A stretch of DNA of 64,000 nucleotides from a bacterium (GTDB lineage Bacteria; AUK180). Below, one piece after another: positions 63,001-64,000 of this stretch. A model generated the notes under the pieces. That model did not search any database. It was not told where the DNA came from and saw only the letters and a list, made by a program, of their open reading frames with translations. The stretch is from positions 1 through 64,000 of the forward strand of contig JAGLGN010000021.1 in NCBI GenBank assembly GCA_023144005.1, in the 5' to 3' direction. A program made the position numbers and the translations under genes. Position 1 is the first letter of the stretch; the number at the start of each line of letters is the position of its first letter.

Positions 63001-63623
63001 TCAATATAATACAGACCACTATTGGCGCGATACTGACCCTATCTATCTTTTCCTTTCTGTATAAGGACAATCCATTGTACAGGATCGCCGAGCATCTTCT
63101 TATCGGCATCAGTGTGGGATATATTATCGGACAGCAGTATCACATGGGATTTATGAATTATGTCATTACGCCGATCTTCAAAGAAGGCCAGTTGATCTAT
63201 CTTATTCCGAGTTTTATCGGCCTTATGTATCTGGGATTCTTTTCGCAGAAGACATCGTGGCTGATCAGATTCCCCATCGCTATCTCATTGGGAATAGGTG
63301 CGGGATACGGCATCCCTTATACCTTCCAGGCAAGTATCTTCATACAGTTGAGAGAGACATTGACCGTATTCAGTGAGCCGGGGATCACCGGTTTTGGAAT
63401 ATTCAGCGGTGTACTATTCTTATTAGGTGTTTTTACGGCTATCGTTTACTTCTTTTTCTCATGGAAACACCGTGGAGTTGTGGGGATCGTTGCCAAGGTC
63501 GGTATATATTTTCTGATGATCGGTTTCGGCGCCTCCTTCGGCCTGACCGTTATGGGAAGAATTTCTCTGCTTATCGGCCGTTTCCTGTTTTTGTTTAAGG
63601 ATTGGCTGCATATCATAAGTTAG
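62997..63623 (+). CDS. polytopic membrane protein of unknown function
   Basis: A 208-residue protein with about six membrane segments (IIQTTIGAILTLSIFSFLY, LLIGISVGYIIGQQY, LIYLIPSFIGLMYLGFFS, FPIAISLGIGAGYGIP, GVLFLLGVFTAIVYFFFSW and GIYFLMIGFGASFGLTVMG). It belongs to no family I know. It is the last gene of the DUF6754 operon, overlapping the preceding gene by four bases, and is followed after 34 bp by a sigma factor gene. Confidence 0.75.
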   Translation: MINIIQTTIGAILTLSIFSFLYKDNPLYRIAEHLLIGISVGYIIGQQYHMGFMNYVITPIFKEGQLIYLIPSFIGLMYLGFFSQKTSWLIRFPIAISLGIGAGYGIPYTFQASIFIQLRETLTVFSEPGITGFGIFSGVLFLLGVFTAIVYFFFSWKHRGVVGIVAKVGIYFLMIGFGASFGLTVMGRISLLIGRFLFLFKDWLHIIS

Positions 63624-63657
63624 TGAAATAAACAAAGAGCTCAGCTCGTATAATCCA

Positions 63658-64000
63658 ATGAAGGAAGAAGAGATCCTCCTTAAAAAAGTAAAAAAGGGGG
63701 ATCTGGATTCCTTTGAAGAGCTCTTTAATAAATACTGCAATCTCGTTCAAAGCAGGATCAGAAAATTGTTGGGAAATAATCAGGATGTGGAAGACCTTGT
63801 CCAGGACACCTTTTTCAAGGCGTTCAAGTATATAGGATCATTCAATCCTCAGAAAAGCCGTTTCTCAACCTGGATCTCAACCATAGCCCACAATGTTACG
63901 GTGGATTACATCAGAAAGAATTTCAAGGTCACCATATATTCGGTGGACACTTTTTATTCTCCGGAAGATGAGCTGCCTGTTTCGGATGGGCACGAACCCG
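63658..64000 (+). CDS. ECF-type RNA polymerase sigma factor (partial)
   Basis: The gene runs off the right edge; 114 residues are visible. It matches sigma-70 region 2 of extracytoplasmic-function factors: GDLDSFEELFNKY at the start, QDVEDLVQDTFFKAFKYI for core binding and -10 recognition, and FSTWISTIAHNVTVDYIRK in region 2.4. Region 4 would lie beyond the window. The start has no good Shine-Dalgarno, and a TATAAT (63649-63654) lies directly before it. It may regulate, or be cotranscribed with, the membrane operon 34 bp upstream. Confidence 0.88.
   Translation, partial: MKEEEILLKKVKKGDLDSFEELFNKYCNLVQSRIRKLLGNNQDVEDLVQDTFFKAFKYIGSFNPQKSRFSTWISTIAHNVTVDYIRKNFKVTIYSVDTFYSPEDELPVSDGHEP

Overview
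The window looks like a chromosomal segment of an anaerobic, Gram-negative-type (diderm) bacterium, probably from an uncultivated lineage. Signs of an outer membrane are a TolC-family protein, a LolA-like carrier and a MacA-type adaptor. Metabolism is oxygen-independent: [NiFe] hydrogenase, heterodisulfide-reductase (Hdr) modules, 2-oxoacid:ferredoxin oxidoreductase, class I Fe-S fumarase and citrate lyase. Base composition is moderate and most genes have strong Shine-Dalgarno sites. I cannot name the phylum from sequence alone. I saw no tRNA, rRNA, CRISPR array, transposase or clear intrinsic terminator.

Layout. 1-468: interspersed repeats. 469-5854: a small orphan gene, guaB, and a class III cyclase/AAA/TPR regulator. 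5923-13547 (minus): aconitase, NADP-type isocitrate dehydrogenase, then citrate lyase CitD-CitE-CitF and a CitX-CitG fusion. 14003-15295: a secreted orphan with a likely operator. 15531-20862 (minus): hypF-hypC-hypD-hypE and idi. 20956-36353 (minus): a membrane alpha/beta hydrolase, a 4308-residue secreted protein with an N-terminal lipase-like domain, and a LolA-like protein. 36912-53111 (minus): about 16 kb holding a two-subunit fumarase, KorABC, HdrA, MvhD, MvhG, HdrC, HdrB, FrdB, FrdA, malic enzyme, hydrogenase protease, HypA, HypB and the hydrogenase large subunit. 54015-59185 (plus): TolC, a Yip1-like protein, MacA, and ABC ATPase and permease. 59547-63623 (plus): four membrane proteins of unknown function, followed by an ECF sigma factor that runs off the window.

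How it works together. The genes cover most of a reductive (or branched) TCA pathway: fumarase, fumarate reductase, 2-oxoglutarate:ferredoxin oxidoreductase, isocitrate dehydrogenase, aconitase and citrate cleavage. Electron input appears to come from a group 3c-like [NiFe] hydrogenase joined to HdrABC. The fumarate reductase genes sit in the same run as Hdr-Mvh, have no membrane anchor, and encode a flavoprotein lacking the covalent-FAD histidine. I infer a soluble complex that oxidises H2, reduces fumarate and possibly bifurcates electrons to ferredoxin, which the adjacent, translationally coupled KOR could use to carboxylate succinyl-CoA. All six Hyp maturation proteins and the endopeptidase are in the window. 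The overall pathway is inference; the individual enzyme calls are well supported by motifs.

Non-coding DNA is unusual. Intergenic regions carry several related repeat families: short pyrimidine-rich direct repeats followed by a hairpin whose stem sequence differs between copies, an 18-bp motif near TTTATGAAACAGAGCACT, and AGAGGTT- or AGTTCAAA-type simple repeats that often begin at, or even within, the 3' end of genes.
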